The position numbers were made by a program, and so were the translations under genes. Positions 52,977 through 63,198 of a stretch of DNA of 64,000 nucleotides are shown here, piece after piece. Each line of letters starts with the position of its first letter. The stretch's first letter is position 1. The notes under the pieces were generated by a model. It made no database searches, was not told the origin of the DNA, and saw only the letters and a list, made by a program, of their open reading frames with translations. Where the stretch lies: positions 2,518,501 through 2,582,500 of the forward strand of contig NZ_CP097329.1 of NCBI RefSeq assembly GCF_030323025.1. The letters run 5' to 3'. Source of the stretch: Pseudanabaena mucicola str. Chao 1806. Lineage in GTDB: Bacteria; Cyanobacteriota; Cyanobacteriia; Pseudanabaenales; Pseudanabaenaceae.

Positions 52977-55900
52977 GAAACTTAGATGTAACTAAATGTG
53001 ACTCTTCTAAAAATATTGCTGGTATTTCCGCAGGATGCTCAATAGATTTAGATTGTGATTTGCTCTCTAGCAACATGTAGGTTTCCATTTCGCCACGCCC
53101 TTTAATAAACACCTTGCCACGATGCCAAAAAGAATAATTGTGTTTGAGTAATTCGTAAGTTGTCTCTGTAACTTGAATACCCCCAGCTAAACCATGGGAT
53201 TCCATGCGACTAGCAAGGTTGACAGCATCACCCCATAGGTCATAGATAAACTTGCGTATACCAATGACCCCTGCGACCACAGAACCTGTATTAATGCCAA
53301 TGCGTAAACGGAAAGGAGAGCCATCATCACTACGGTTAAAGTTCGCTATTTCTCTTTGCATTGCTAGAGCCATTTCCGCGATCGCTTCGGCATGATCGGG
53401 GCGCGATGTGGGCAAACCACCTACTACCATATAGGCATCACCGATGGTTTTAATTTTCTCTAAACCGAACTGATCGGCAAGTCGATCAAAGGAGGAGAAA
53501 ATGCCATTGAGTTTATTGACCAGTTCATTAGGGGAAATGTTAGTAGCTAGCTCTGTAAAGTCCACTATGTCCGCAAATAAAATCGTGACATTATCAGATC
53601 TAGAGGCAATTGTGCTATCACCATGCTTAAGTTGATGCACGATCGCTTTAGGCAAAATATTTAATAGGAGACTTTCTGATTTTTCTTGTTCAGCCTTGAG
53701 CGCCTGCTCCGATTGTTTGCGCTCCGTAATATCTTGGACAATACCTTCATAAGAAACAAAATTGCCATGATCGTCATAGTTGGCACTAGCACTAATCAAA
53801 ATCCAAATTATGCTGCGATCTCGTTTGTAAGCCAAAGTTTCAAAACTGACCACTGAGCCATTGGTGGCAATTTGATGCAGAAATTCGCGATAATGCTCAG
53901 GCTCCACAAATAGGCGATATTCATCGAAAGCTGCACCAGTGAGTAACGCATCTGTTGATTCATAGCCATGGATCTTCGCTAGTGCAGGATTCGCATTGAT
54001 ATAGCAACCATCGGGCTGTGCTTGGAAAATACCTTCGATCGCATGTTCAAAAATACTGCGATACCTCTCTTCGGCAGTGCGGAGAGATTCCTCAATTTGT
54101 TTCTGATGACTAATATCAATAATCACTCCATCCCAAACTATGTCACCATTTTCATTGCGATGGGGCTGAGAGATAATGCGTACCCACTTCACATTGACAA
54201 ATAAGCTAGAAACCCGATATTCATGTTCAAAAAAGCTTAATTCTTCAGCCGATTTATATACAATCTCATTCAATTGAGCCCGATCCTCTGGATGAGTCAT
54301 GTCAAACACCCATTCTAAATGTTCAGAAAATTCTTCTACGGATATACCGAAAATTTCCTGAGTGCGAGGACTGATATAGGGCATTGAGACTTCACCATTC
54401 GGATGTAGCACGGCTCGATAAACCACACCTGGTACATTGTCCGCGATCGCCGAAAAGCGTTGTTGACTCTCCCGTAATAATATTTCTGCCTGTTGCCGTT
54501 CTGCTGCCTCATTTTGAAGTCGCTTGATCGTTTTTTGTAACTGGATCGTTCGTTGTTCAATACGTTGTTCTAAAAGTTCATTGGCTTCCCGCAAAGCACC
54601 TTCAACATTGAGTAGATCCGACTGTGCTTTGAGCAAACGCTGATTTGCCTTAAATAGTTTCGACATTGCAGCGCGAGTGATTTCAGGTGCAAGCTGATTT
54701 CTTCCTTTACCTTGACCTCGACTTAATAGCTCCGTGATCATAAATTCTAGTTCTTGGGAATCCTTGTCCATTTGCCAAGTTTGGTGAATATTTTTGGGTA
54801 TTTCTGCCAATATTTCCGTCACCACAGAGGCGTTACTAGATTGCAGTTCTTCAACTCCTAACCAAGGCATTGGTTTAATGGGGTCTATTGTATAGACAAT
54901 TTCCAATTTTCCTGTCGATGTTACCTCAGCAATTCGACAAGCTGTGGAAATGTGATGGTTATGCTCCATCGTAATTTTACCCGCAGGAGCCAAAAGACTT
55001 TGATCATAAGCCGCTTCCCTTACAATTTCTACATCAAAAGTTTGCGCCACTTCGACTGCCGACTTCCACAAAAACACCTGAATATAGGCAGCCTGCATCA
55101 GTGTGTTGACTACAGGTACTGCACCATTATCTGCATTAAACCAAACTGCTGCTTTATGTAAAAATTCTTGATTCTGAGGATTATCCAAAACTTGAAAATA
55201 GTTGGCACTAATCAAGTGACCAGCTAATGATGATGGATATAGGCTTTGAGTGAGTTGATGGAGTTCTACTTCGGTCAATCGGAGTGACAAGACAGGAATA
55301 TCTCTAGCTTTGATATCGGCATTAACATACTGCTGTAAAAAGGGGATCGAATTTTCGGGAGTCAGCGTATTAATAACAATATCAGGGGCAGTATTCTTGA
55401 TTTTAGTGATATTCTCACGATATTCATGGATATTTTGCGGTACATAGTCTTCACGCAACAACAGACCATTTTGTTGCTTTACTTGAGCGCGAATAATTTT
55501 GTTAACTGTGTGGGAATAAATACTATCATTACCAATGATGTAGATGCGATCGCCTTTATTTTGAGATAGCCATGTAATCACAGGCTGCACAACCTGATTG
55601 GGACACGCACCTGTATAAAATACGTTTTTAGAAAACTCTAATCCTTCGTAGGCATAGGGATACCAAAGTTGCACATGCCGTTTTTCGAGAATTGGAATCA
55701 GACTTTTACGCGCTGATGATGTACCAACCCCAAATAAATTACTAATTCTGAACTTGTCAAGGAAATATTTTACCTGTGAAGCAATGTTTTGCTCATGGGG
55801 AGACAGATCAAACACTACAGGCTCAATTGTTTTACCTAATACCCCCCCAGATTGATTTATTTCTGCGATCGCCATCAATGTCGCATCTTTAACTAGCACT

Positions 55901-56004
55901 TCTCTAGCACCCAAGCAGCCACTGAGAAAATGCATAATTCCAACTTTAATGACATTAGTCCCCTGATTACTTTCGGTATTTAAGGACTTAGTCTCTTGAT
56001 TCAT
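52972..56004 (-). CDS. Fusion of amide/urea-type binding protein, two PAS domains and an adenylate cyclase
   Basis: A 1010-residue multidomain protein. Residues about 20-400 are a type-1 periplasmic-binding fold like AmiC/FmdD/UrtA (IKVGIMHFLSGCLGAREVLV; ATLMAIAEINQSGGVLGKTI; LGVGTSSARKSLIPILEK-like; LWYPYAYEGLEFSKNVFYTG), but without signal peptide or membrane helix, so it should sense in the cytoplasm. Then a helical linker, PAS near 515-640 (AIADNVPGVVYRAVLHPNGE) and PAS near 645-770 (IFEHAIEGIFQAQPDGCYIN), and a class III cyclase near 800-990. The cyclase metal Asp are in TILFADIVDFTELA, the K of EKIKTIGDAYM and D of YDLWGDAVNLASRME are the adenine-selecting pair, so cAMP is the expected product. 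Confidence 0.9.
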   Translation of the reverse strand: MNQETKSLNTESNQGTNVIKVGIMHFLSGCLGAREVLVKDATLMAIAEINQSGGVLGKTIEPVVFDLSPHEQNIASQVKYFLDKFRISNLFGVGTSSARKSLIPILEKRHVQLWYPYAYEGLEFSKNVFYTGACPNQVVQPVITWLSQNKGDRIYIIGNDSIYSHTVNKIIRAQVKQQNGLLLREDYVPQNIHEYRENITKIKNTAPDIVINTLTPENSIPFLQQYVNADIKARDIPVLSLRLTEVELHQLTQSLYPSSLAGHLISANYFQVLDNPQNQEFLHKAAVWFNADNGAVPVVNTLMQAAYIQVFLWKSAVEVAQTFDVEIVREAAYDQSLLAPAGKITMEHNHHISTACRIAEVTSTGKLEIVYTIDPIKPMPWLGVEELQSSNASVVTEILAEIPKNIHQTWQMDKDSQELEFMITELLSRGQGKGRNQLAPEITRAAMSKLFKANQRLLKAQSDLLNVEGALREANELLEQRIEQRTIQLQKTIKRLQNEAAERQQAEILLRESQQRFSAIADNVPGVVYRAVLHPNGEVSMPYISPRTQEIFGISVEEFSEHLEWVFDMTHPEDRAQLNEIVYKSAEELSFFEHEYRVSSLFVNVKWVRIISQPHRNENGDIVWDGVIIDISHQKQIEESLRTAEERYRSIFEHAIEGIFQAQPDGCYINANPALAKIHGYESTDALLTGAAFDEYRLFVEPEHYREFLHQIATNGSVVSFETLAYKRDRSIIWILISASANYDDHGNFVSYEGIVQDITERKQSEQALKAEQEKSESLLLNILPKAIVHQLKHGDSTIASRSDNVTILFADIVDFTELATNISPNELVNKLNGIFSSFDRLADQFGLEKIKTIGDAYMVVGGLPTSRPDHAEAIAEMALAMQREIANFNRSDDGSPFRLRIGINTGSVVAGVIGIRKFIYDLWGDAVNLASRMESHGLAGGIQVTETTYELLKHNYSFWHRGKVFIKGRGEMETYMLLESKSQSKSIEHPAEIPAIFLEESHLVTSKFP

Positions 56005-57093
56005 GATGGCTGATACTCCTTAAACATTACGTGAGTTCTAATCAGAAAAATGTCAATGCTAGCTGAGTGAGATCCACATCACATTCTTGTCATTAACTAT
56101 CTAGAGCTTTCATGATTAATATGTATATGCATTTAGCCAGAGTTTTTAAGTGTCATCTCGATTAATGAGATGCTAATGCGATCACTAAATAGATGGTCTT
56201 TAAGGTAATGTCAAGATAAGCATGGCTGTGGGTTTATGAGCTTTCTATATTTATTCAGCCTTTGCTGGTGATTTATGTCTACTTATTCTGTTTTATGTCT
56301 CAAAAGATAGAAGATGTTTGTAAAAAAGTTGTTAAGCCAATAACTAGAACTATCTACAAGGGTTTTAAGTTTTAACTGGTAACTTATAGAATTTAGTCCA
56401 CATATTACTTACATAGCAATGGGTTTAAACAAATTAATATTTGAATTTACAAATACATTCTAGCTTCTATTCAAATTTATCATAAGTAAGTTAATAAGTA
56501 AGTCATAATAAATATTACCAATTTAATGATAAATTGCAACGAAATCCGATGAAGTAAAGAATACTTCGTAAACGGGGCAATAGTCAATAGATTTTCTCAG
56601 TCTGTGGTTAATCAAATTTACTGCTTTCTGAAAGTCATCTTCTTTTACGATTTTGAAGTTTGTATTTTTGGGATAGAATTTTCTAATTAATCTTATCTAT
56701 TGGTACATTCATTCAATTTACACTCCAATGAATAATACGGATTTGCAAAGATGGTCTCTAGTTTGAATCTCCCAGATAGCTTCTCATGGTTATAGAATTC
56801 TCTTCCATTATTAAAACATTAGTGTGGTTATAGTTGCTCACTATCACTTCCACGTGAATACCTTTAGGCAAAGATCTCTAGGTGTTACATTTCATGATTG
56901 AATTGGCGAATTATAAAAAATCAAAAAATTGTCTAAGAATTATCCAGTAAGTTTCAACTTAGCTTAATCTACCACAAATTGTGTTCGGCGATATGGCTCA
57001 AATTCACTTCTTACATGTAGACATAAATGCAAATTGTGTATTTTAAATTTCTGACAAAAATTCTAAAGAGTCTGCTTTGAGATACTGATAATA
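56005..57093. other. Large AT-rich gap around the IS30 remnant
   Basis: Over 1 kb between two minus-strand sensor genes. It holds the IS30 remnant at 56523-56870 and the promoter of the cyclase gene near 56010-56150; the remainder is AT-rich and without recognisable genes. Confidence 0.5.
56523..56870 (-). pseudogene. IS30-family transposase C-terminal remnant
   Basis: Reading the minus strand, NNGREFYNHEKL, then IFANPYYSLECKLNECTN, a frameshift, and LIRKFYPKNTNFKIVKEDDF, AVNLINHRLRKSIDYCPVYE with a stop at 56523. This is the C-terminal third of an IS30 transposase (DNGxEF, FANPYHSWERGxNENTN, LNxRPRKxLGYxTPYEVF). The DNG Asp is Asn and the catalytic Glu lies in SLECK. The rest of the element is gone. 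Confidence 0.75.
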
Positions 57094-59487
57094 TTAGATT
57101 CTGCCAGTATTTACAGTATTTGTCTGTAAGTAAGAATTTCTATAATAAATCGCTTTGGCAATTGACTGATGAAGCACTAACAAAGTTTCAGACCGATTTG
57201 TCTCCAACTCTTCTAAATTTAACCCTATACATTCGTGCAAACTTAATTCGGCAAACCGACTTTTCAGCCAATCAATTTCTACGACCGATGCCCGCGAAAT
57301 TATCAAGATCGGTAAATTAACAAACATTTCGAGTTGACTAATAGTTTCTAAATAGGTCACTAAAGTTTGGCGATCGCCATCTAATAAAAACAATTCTGGC
57401 TGCCAAATTTTTGATAACACTTCGCATTGGGGCAAATCATCGGCTCCTAACAAGCAATGTCCCAAATCCTGCAATAGATTAATTACCGTATCATCTAGAT
57501 TTTGATTTAAATATAAAAATTTCAATGGTTTGGTAATGGTCAACGAGTGGGGCAAGAAAACATGTAACTCTGCGGCTTTGATAGGTTTCAGCAGAATACC
57601 ATCAGCCTGATGCACATTAATTCTTGGTTCATCGGCACGTTTCATCATGACCATCCGAATATGATGGGTGATCGGATCACCCTTTAGTAGCGCCAGTACA
57701 TCCCATCCAGACAGCATGGGCAAATCAGGACTTAATAAAATCAAACAAGGCTGTAAACGTCTTGCCTTTTCTAAAGCCTCAGTCCCTGATCGTGCAATTA
57801 CCACCTGATATTCCAAATCTGCTAGTGTCGTTCTTAGCCAGTCTAAGACCTCAGAGGAGGTTTCGACAATCAATACTAATCGGCTACGAACACCGTTATT
57901 ACTCACAGCTTGTTGATCAGAGTTAGTTGGCTCAGGGGGCAGCAAAATCGTAAATTGGCTTCCCACATCTACTTGAGATACAAAAGTAATATCACCGCCA
58001 TGCAAACGGGCGAGGTGTCTGGTCAACAATAAGCTAGAACCCGTACCTTCAAACCGACGGGTTAACACATTTTCCATCTGTTGAAATTTTTGAAATACCA
58101 GACATTGTTTTTCTTCGGGGATTCCGATACCTTGATCCCATACGGTAATTGCTAACCAACCTTCCCACCTACGCACAGTGATGCCAATTTTGGGAGAGCT
58201 ATGTGGCAAATCGCCAACTAATCCCGATGGCAGCACGCTAAATTTAAAAGCATTGGATAGCAAATTTACAAGCATTTGCTGTAATCGCGTTTCATCAGCA
58301 GAAATTGTTTGGATCGTGGGGTCGATGTCCAAATTAATATCCAGTTCCCAACCTTCCTCAAAGTTATAGTTACGAGAGATTGCCGAATCCTGTTGGACTA
58401 ACTTCCGCACCTGTTGAATACTTTTTAGACAAACATCTTTTACTGAGACTGTCTCAGCATATAGTTCTAGTTGTCCTGCTTCAGCTTTGGCAAGATCAAA
58501 AATATTATCAATAATAGAAACTAATTGACGACCACTTTGATGGATCATTTTCACGTAGCGACTTTGGCGATCATTCAACTCCCCAAATGTATTGTTACTT
58601 AGTAAACTTGCAATCCCAATCACCGAAGTTAAAGGTGTTTTTAACTCATGGTTAATACAGGTCAAAAATTCGTCCTTGAGACGACTTAAACCTGATAGCT
58701 CCTGTGCCAGATTTTTTTGAGCGCTGATGTCATAGGCGATCGATAGCTCTAGACCTTGGAGACTCCCTTGGAGAGGAACATTCATCACCTGCCAAGTAAA
58801 GGATTGCCCATCAGTTGTACAAAATTGATGGGTTTCGGGAATATGGGTCTGGAGTAATTGGTGGGCATCTTCAGGAGCCACAAAATCACCAAATGCATCA
58901 CCCACGATCGCTTGGATCTGTCTCCCTGAGCGAGGAGATAAATCATATAAACTATTGCGCCATGAAGAATTCATCCCCACAATCATCCCATTTTGATCAC
59001 TTACTCTCACGGGAAGAGGTAACTGATAAATGAGGGGCAATAGCAATGAAGCAATGGAGGATTGATCAGTTTGTTCAGTTTTAATAATGGATCGTAATAG
59101 TATTGAAACCTCTAACAGTCCTGCAAATTTGCCATCACTACCGATCAGAGCCCAAGTGTCCGCCGAGTGTCGATATTGGAAAATTCTTTGCAAAAAATCA
59201 ATCACGGTCATAGTGCTCGAGATGGCTGGCAATGGCTCAAGATCAATATCTTCTAGAGAAATTGCAGGAGCAACAAAAGTGCAACTATCAGGCTCAGCTT
59301 GCCAATTTAATAAACAACGTGCACTCAATAAACCTTGAGGTTGATCATTTTCATCCAGCACTACCACGCTAGACCAACCCTTCTTTAGCAAGTTTAAAGC
59401 TTCAGAAGTTTTAGTGGTCAATCGGCAAGTTGCCACTAGAGACTGTCCATATATTTCTAAAGACTGATTTAAGATGAGGGAGTCCAT
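57094..59487 (-). CDS. Hybrid histidine kinase with CBS pair, PAS and two degenerate receivers, beside kai genes
   Basis: A 797-residue sensor without membrane helices. Residues 10-130 form two CBS-like repeats (KKGWSSVVVLDENDQPQGLL; SADTWALIGSDGKFAGLLEV), then PAS near 152-255, HisKA with phospho-acceptor H280 in INHELKTPLTSVIG, HATPase near 380-520 (LSNAFKF; WDQGIGIPEE; the G2 box is GTGSSLLLTR in place of GTGLGL), and receiver-like domains near 525-640 and 645-790. In the first the phospho-Asp is replaced (ILLSPDLPML) and the DD pocket reads VETS; in the second LFLLDGDR keeps an Asp but lacks the rest. CikA, the clock input kinase, likewise ends in a pseudo-receiver. It is divergent from kaiA by 160 bases. 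Confidence 0.88.
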   Translation of the reverse strand: MDSLILNQSLEIYGQSLVATCRLTTKTSEALNLLKKGWSSVVVLDENDQPQGLLSARCLLNWQAEPDSCTFVAPAISLEDIDLEPLPAISSTMTVIDFLQRIFQYRHSADTWALIGSDGKFAGLLEVSILLRSIIKTEQTDQSSIASLLLPLIYQLPLPVRVSDQNGMIVGMNSSWRNSLYDLSPRSGRQIQAIVGDAFGDFVAPEDAHQLLQTHIPETHQFCTTDGQSFTWQVMNVPLQGSLQGLELSIAYDISAQKNLAQELSGLSRLKDEFLTCINHELKTPLTSVIGIASLLSNNTFGELNDRQSRYVKMIHQSGRQLVSIIDNIFDLAKAEAGQLELYAETVSVKDVCLKSIQQVRKLVQQDSAISRNYNFEEGWELDINLDIDPTIQTISADETRLQQMLVNLLSNAFKFSVLPSGLVGDLPHSSPKIGITVRRWEGWLAITVWDQGIGIPEEKQCLVFQKFQQMENVLTRRFEGTGSSLLLTRHLARLHGGDITFVSQVDVGSQFTILLPPEPTNSDQQAVSNNGVRSRLVLIVETSSEVLDWLRTTLADLEYQVVIARSGTEALEKARRLQPCLILLSPDLPMLSGWDVLALLKGDPITHHIRMVMMKRADEPRINVHQADGILLKPIKAAELHVFLPHSLTITKPLKFLYLNQNLDDTVINLLQDLGHCLLGADDLPQCEVLSKIWQPELFLLDGDRQTLVTYLETISQLEMFVNLPILIISRASVVEIDWLKSRFAELSLHECIGLNLEELETNRSETLLVLHQSIAKAIYYRNSYLQTNTVNTGRI

Positions 59488-59650
59488 ATGCTGAAACCCT
59501 TACAGGTTATTGTTAATTTAAGTGCTGCTTGTCACTTACTGCTGATACATTTCTATATGTAGTACGATCATCAATCTCACATGATTTTGCTATTTAAGTG
59601 CGAAAATAAAGCTTAAGATAACTTTGCGCCATTCAAACCACCAATAGCCT

Positions 59651-60517
59651 GTGCCTGTTTTGACTAATTTACAAGTATGCTGTTTGGTGGCAAAAACTGA
59701 TGTCACCCAAACAAAATCAGATCTTGCAAAATTTTTGCCTGAGGATCGATACACCGTAACAGTTGTTTCGGACTTAGAATCTCTTGTAAGTTTATTGAAA
59801 AAAAGTAAAAACGCACAAGATTGTTTAGTTATATTCAGAGATGTTGAGGCTGTTGTCGAGCACCTAGGTATGCTAAATATCTTTATGCCTACCATACTTG
59901 TTCTAGAAGATCTTTATGAACAAAGCGAACCTCATGAACAAAGCGAATCTAAAGACTTTTATAGAGCCAGTATCAGCATTAGCTCCGAGCAACTCCATGA
60001 TTTACCAACCATTATCGATCAGGCGATCGCCACCTTTATTAAGATTTCTCCACAAGTTCGCCACCAACTCTATGTCAATATTCCCGATACTCCAGTTTCT
60101 GAATCCTTAAGTGTCCAACAACAAAGACTAGCTGATAAACTCAATGAGCGATTAGGGTATTTGGGGGTGTATTACAAACGCGATTCACGGTTATTCTTCC
60201 GCAACCTATCCCCTGAAGATAGGCAGGAGTATATCGGACGATTAAAAAGCATCTACCGCTCCATTATCTTAGAATATTTTTCAGAAAAGTCTCGTGATCT
60301 TAATCAGAAAATCGACGAGTTTGTTAATCTTTCTTTTTTTGCAGATATTTCGGTCTCACAGGTTCTTGAAATTCATATGGAACTAATGGACGAATTTGCT
60401 AAACAGTTAAGACTAGAAGGGAGGAATGATGAAATTTTATTAGATTATCGGATCACACTGATTGATATGATTGCCCATCTTTGCGAACTATACCGCCGTT
60501 CTATACCTAGATCCTAG
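59651..60517 (+). CDS. kaiA: Circadian clock protein KaiA
   Basis: Stimulates KaiC autophosphorylation by binding its C-terminal tail. A full-length 288-residue KaiA: an N-terminal pseudo-receiver (about residues 1-135) and a C-terminal four-helix domain from about 175 (RLADKLNERLGYLGVYYKRD; SRLFFRNLSPEDRQEYIGRL; YRSIILEYFSEKS; DYRITLIDMIAHLCELYRRS). The start is probably GTG at 59651 (VPVLTNLQVCCLVAK); no upstream ATG is in frame. kaiB follows after 190 bases, kaiC overlaps kaiB. Confidence 0.94.
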   Translation: MPVLTNLQVCCLVAKTDVTQTKSDLAKFLPEDRYTVTVVSDLESLVSLLKKSKNAQDCLVIFRDVEAVVEHLGMLNIFMPTILVLEDLYEQSEPHEQSESKDFYRASISISSEQLHDLPTIIDQAIATFIKISPQVRHQLYVNIPDTPVSESLSVQQQRLADKLNERLGYLGVYYKRDSRLFFRNLSPEDRQEYIGRLKSIYRSIILEYFSEKSRDLNQKIDEFVNLSFFADISVSQVLEIHMELMDEFAKQLRLEGRNDEILLDYRITLIDMIAHLCELYRRSIPRS

Positions 60518-60707
60518 ACCAATCGCTAATTCCAATTTCAAATACAATCCTAATCAGAATTAGAATCTAGGGATCTATATGAACAACCATCTCAAATCTT
60601 GAAACTTTATCAATATTTGCTCGTAGCTCCAGACTAGATGCAAAAATTTACTCTATAGAAGTTTAAGAGATAAGTCATAAACAGCCGAAGCACACCAAAT
60701 TAATGAA

Positions 60708-61007
60708 ATGATTCGTAAAACATACGTCCTTAAACTTTATGTCGCAGGAAATACGCCCAACTCGGTAAGGGCGCTAAAGATGCTTAACGATATCCTTGAG
60801 AAAGAGTTTCAAGGAGTTTATACATTAAAGGTAATTGATGTGCTAAAAAACCCACAATTAGCTGAAGAAGACAAAATATTAGCGACTCCAACTTTAGCTA
60901 AAGTTTTACCTCCCCCTGTTAGAAAAATTATTGGCGATTTATCTGATCGTGAAAAGGTTTTAATTGGATTAGATTTACTATATGAGGAACTAATTGGCAA
61001 TGACTAG
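60708..61007 (+). CDS. kaiB: Circadian clock protein KaiB
   Basis: A thioredoxin-like metamorphic protein that binds phosphorylated KaiC and sequesters Kai[61 protein letters not shown] and [20 protein letters not shown] are nearly canonical. 99 residues, close to the usual 102-107. ATG 60708 (another ATG at 60703 is out of frame). Its last 8 bases overlap the start of kaiC. Confidence 0.97.
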   Translation: MIRKTYVLKLYVAGNTPNSVRALKMLNDILEKEFQGVYTLKVIDVLKNPQLAEEDKILATPTLAKVLPPPVRKIIGDLSDREKVLIGLDLLYEELIGND

Positions 61008-62571
61008 CTCAACCACCCCAAATAATAACAACGAAATTAACGATAACAAAAGGCAAGAGCTAGGTGTACAAAAGTTACGCACCATGATTGAGGGGTTAGA
61101 TGACATCACTCATGGTGGACTACCCAAGGGACGATCAACTCTGGTAAGCGGTACTTCTGGTACTGGTAAAACACTTTTAGCCATGCAATTTCTCTATAAC
61201 GGCATTACAGGGTTAGATGAGCACGGCGTATTTGTAACCTTTGAAGAATCCCCATCGGACATTATCAAAAATGCCTATAGTTTTAACTGGGATCTCCAAG
61301 AATTAATTGATCAAGGTAGGTTATTTATTCTTGATGCCTCGCCTGACCCTGAAGGGCAAGAAGTAGTTGGTGATTTCGACCTATCCGCCTTAATAGAACG
61401 CATTCAATACGCCATCATTAAATACAAAGCCAAGCGAATCTCCATTGATTCTATGACCGCTATATTTCAACAATATGATTCTCTAGGTTTAGTCCGTCGT
61501 GAAATTTTTCGTATAGTAGCAAGACTCAAATCTCTTGGTGTGACTACAGTGATGACCACCGAGAGAGAATTAGAATATGGACCTGTAGCAAGATTTGGGG
61601 TTGAAGAATTTGTTTCTGATAATGTAATTATCTTAAGAAATGTTTTGGATGGAGAACGCCGCCACCGTACTGCCGAAATTCTCAAGCTACGTGGTACAAC
61701 CCATATGAAAGGCGAGTTCCCATTTACTATGACCAGTAAAGGGATCAATATCTTCCCCTTAGGTGCAATGAGACTTACACAAAAATCTTCTAACACTAGA
61801 GTATCTTCAGGTATTACTACTCTAGATGAAATGTGTGGTGGTGGCTACTTCAAGGACTCGATCATCCTAACTACTGGAGCAACGGGTACTGGCAAAACCC
61901 TGATGGTCAGTAAATTTATTGAAAATGGTTGCGAAAATGGTGAACGGGCGATCCTATTTGCCTACGAGGAGTCTCGTCAACAACTTACCCGTAATGCTTC
62001 GTCTTGGGGTACGGACTTCGATAAGTGGGAAAGTTCAGGCTTACTTAAAATTATCTGCGTATATCCTGAATCTTCTGGATTAGAAGATCACTTACAAGTA
62101 ATTAAGTCCGAAATCGAAGCCTTCAAACCCTCTCGCATTGCGATCGACTCTCTTTCAGCACTTGCTAGAGGCGTTAGCAACAATACCTTTCGCCAATTTG
62201 TGATCGGTCTTACTGGCTATGTCAAGCAAGAAGAAATCACTGGTTTATTTACCAATACCACTGATCAATTCATGGGTTCTCATTCGATTACTGAGTCCCA
62301 TATTTCCACAATTACCGATACGATCATTCTGCTGCAATATGTAGAAATTCGAGGTCAAATGTCTCGCGCTGTTAATGTCTTCAAAATGCGCGGATCACGT
62401 CATGATAGCCGCATTCGTGAATACATCATTACCGACCAAGGCGCACAGATTAAAGACTCCTTCCAAGGCTTCGAGAGAATTCTCAGTGGTTCACCCACAA
62501 GAGTCTCCGTTGATGAAAAATCAGAACTATCACGGATTATCCGTGGCGTATCGGTAGAGCCTTTAGAATAA
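61000..62571 (+). CDS. kaiC: Circadian clock ATPase/kinase KaiC
   Basis: The central oscillator. 523 residues from ATG 61000 (an in-frame TTG at 60994 is not preferred). Two RecA-like halves: Walker A GTSGTGKT at 51-58 and GATGTGKT at 293-300; paired catalytic Glu in FEES (82-83) and YEES (323-324). The autophosphorylation segment SHISTITDT is intact, with S436 and T437 equivalent to S431/T432 of Synechococcus elongatus. The C-terminal tail that KaiA pulls ([18 protein letters not shown]) is present. ATG lies in ATGACTAG, overlapping the kaiB stop, so translation is coupled. Confidence 0.98.
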   Translation: MTSSTTPNNNNEINDNKRQELGVQKLRTMIEGLDDITHGGLPKGRSTLVSGTSGTGKTLLAMQFLYNGITGLDEHGVFVTFEESPSDIIKNAYSFNWDLQELIDQGRLFILDASPDPEGQEVVGDFDLSALIERIQYAIIKYKAKRISIDSMTAIFQQYDSLGLVRREIFRIVARLKSLGVTTVMTTERELEYGPVARFGVEEFVSDNVIILRNVLDGERRHRTAEILKLRGTTHMKGEFPFTMTSKGINIFPLGAMRLTQKSSNTRVSSGITTLDEMCGGGYFKDSIILTTGATGTGKTLMVSKFIENGCENGERAILFAYEESRQQLTRNASSWGTDFDKWESSGLLKIICVYPESSGLEDHLQVIKSEIEAFKPSRIAIDSLSALARGVSNNTFRQFVIGLTGYVKQEEITGLFTNTTDQFMGSHSITESHISTITDTIILLQYVEIRGQMSRAVNVFKMRGSRHDSRIREYIITDQGAQIKDSFQGFERILSGSPTRVSVDEKSELSRIIRGVSVEPLE

Positions 62572-62602
62572 AAAATGGGGCAAAAAACCCCACTTTTTTA
62601 TT
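62567..62602. terminator. Bidirectional terminator after kaiC
   Basis: AATAAAAAATGGGG pairs with CCCCACTTTTTTATT around CAAAAAA; it spans the kaiC stop and the end of the convergent pentapeptide gene. Confidence 0.85.
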
Positions 62603-63092
62603 CACACCCTAAAGATTCGCGTGTATCAACCCCAGTTTTAGAGTTAACACCATCAGCGACTTTACAAAGCTTTTTTGACTGCAATACATCTAAAAGTGCA
62701 TTACTAAAGTCAGAACCAACAATATTCACGTCATCAAAAGTCGCTTGCAGCATATTAGCGTCAGCTAGAATCGCATCACTTAAATCTACATTCTTAAATC
62801 TGGAAACATATGCTATTCCTGAGCTAAAGTCGATCCCATGCAAATTAGCTCCATCTAGAAAAACTCCATTAAAAACTGCCCCACGTAAGTCAGCATTACT
62901 AAAATTAGTATTCTTAAATGTCGCATTTGTAAATTCAGCTCTGATTAGATTTTTCCCTGAAAAATCTTCACCTCCTACTGCATTTAAAATTGATTTCGTA
63001 ACACTCGAAGAGCTAGCAGCCTGAGCCGAAAATGGCATTACAAAAACTACTACTGCCACAAAGATGCTTATTATTAGTCTGTAATATTTCAT
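62598..63092 (-). CDS. Exported pentapeptide-repeat protein
   Basis: A 164-residue protein with an N-terminal signal peptide ([25 protein letters not shown] cleavage near residue 25) and about ten pentapeptide repeats of the A(D/N)LXX type ([70 protein letters not shown]). It ends with Cys-containing [18 protein letters not shown] and GCE, a tail often seen in lumenal pentapeptide proteins of cyanobacteria, where the Cys pair can form a disulfide. Location is probably thylakoid lumen or periplasm. Convergent with kaiC. Confidence 0.9.
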   Translation of the reverse strand: MKYYRLIISIFVAVVVFVMPFSAQAASSSSVTKSILNAVGGEDFSGKNLIRAEFTNATFKNTNFSNADLRGAVFNGVFLDGANLHGIDFSSGIAYVSRFKNVDLSDAILADANMLQATFDDVNIVGSDFSNALLDVLQSKKLCKVADGVNSKTGVDTRESLGCE

Positions 63093-63198
63093 GATTTATT
63101 GAGAGTAATTTTTGTATTGCTAATAAATATTAACCTTCAGTATAAAGCTTCTTTGCTCAACTTATGGCAACATCAAAAATTCACTACAGTCCATATTT

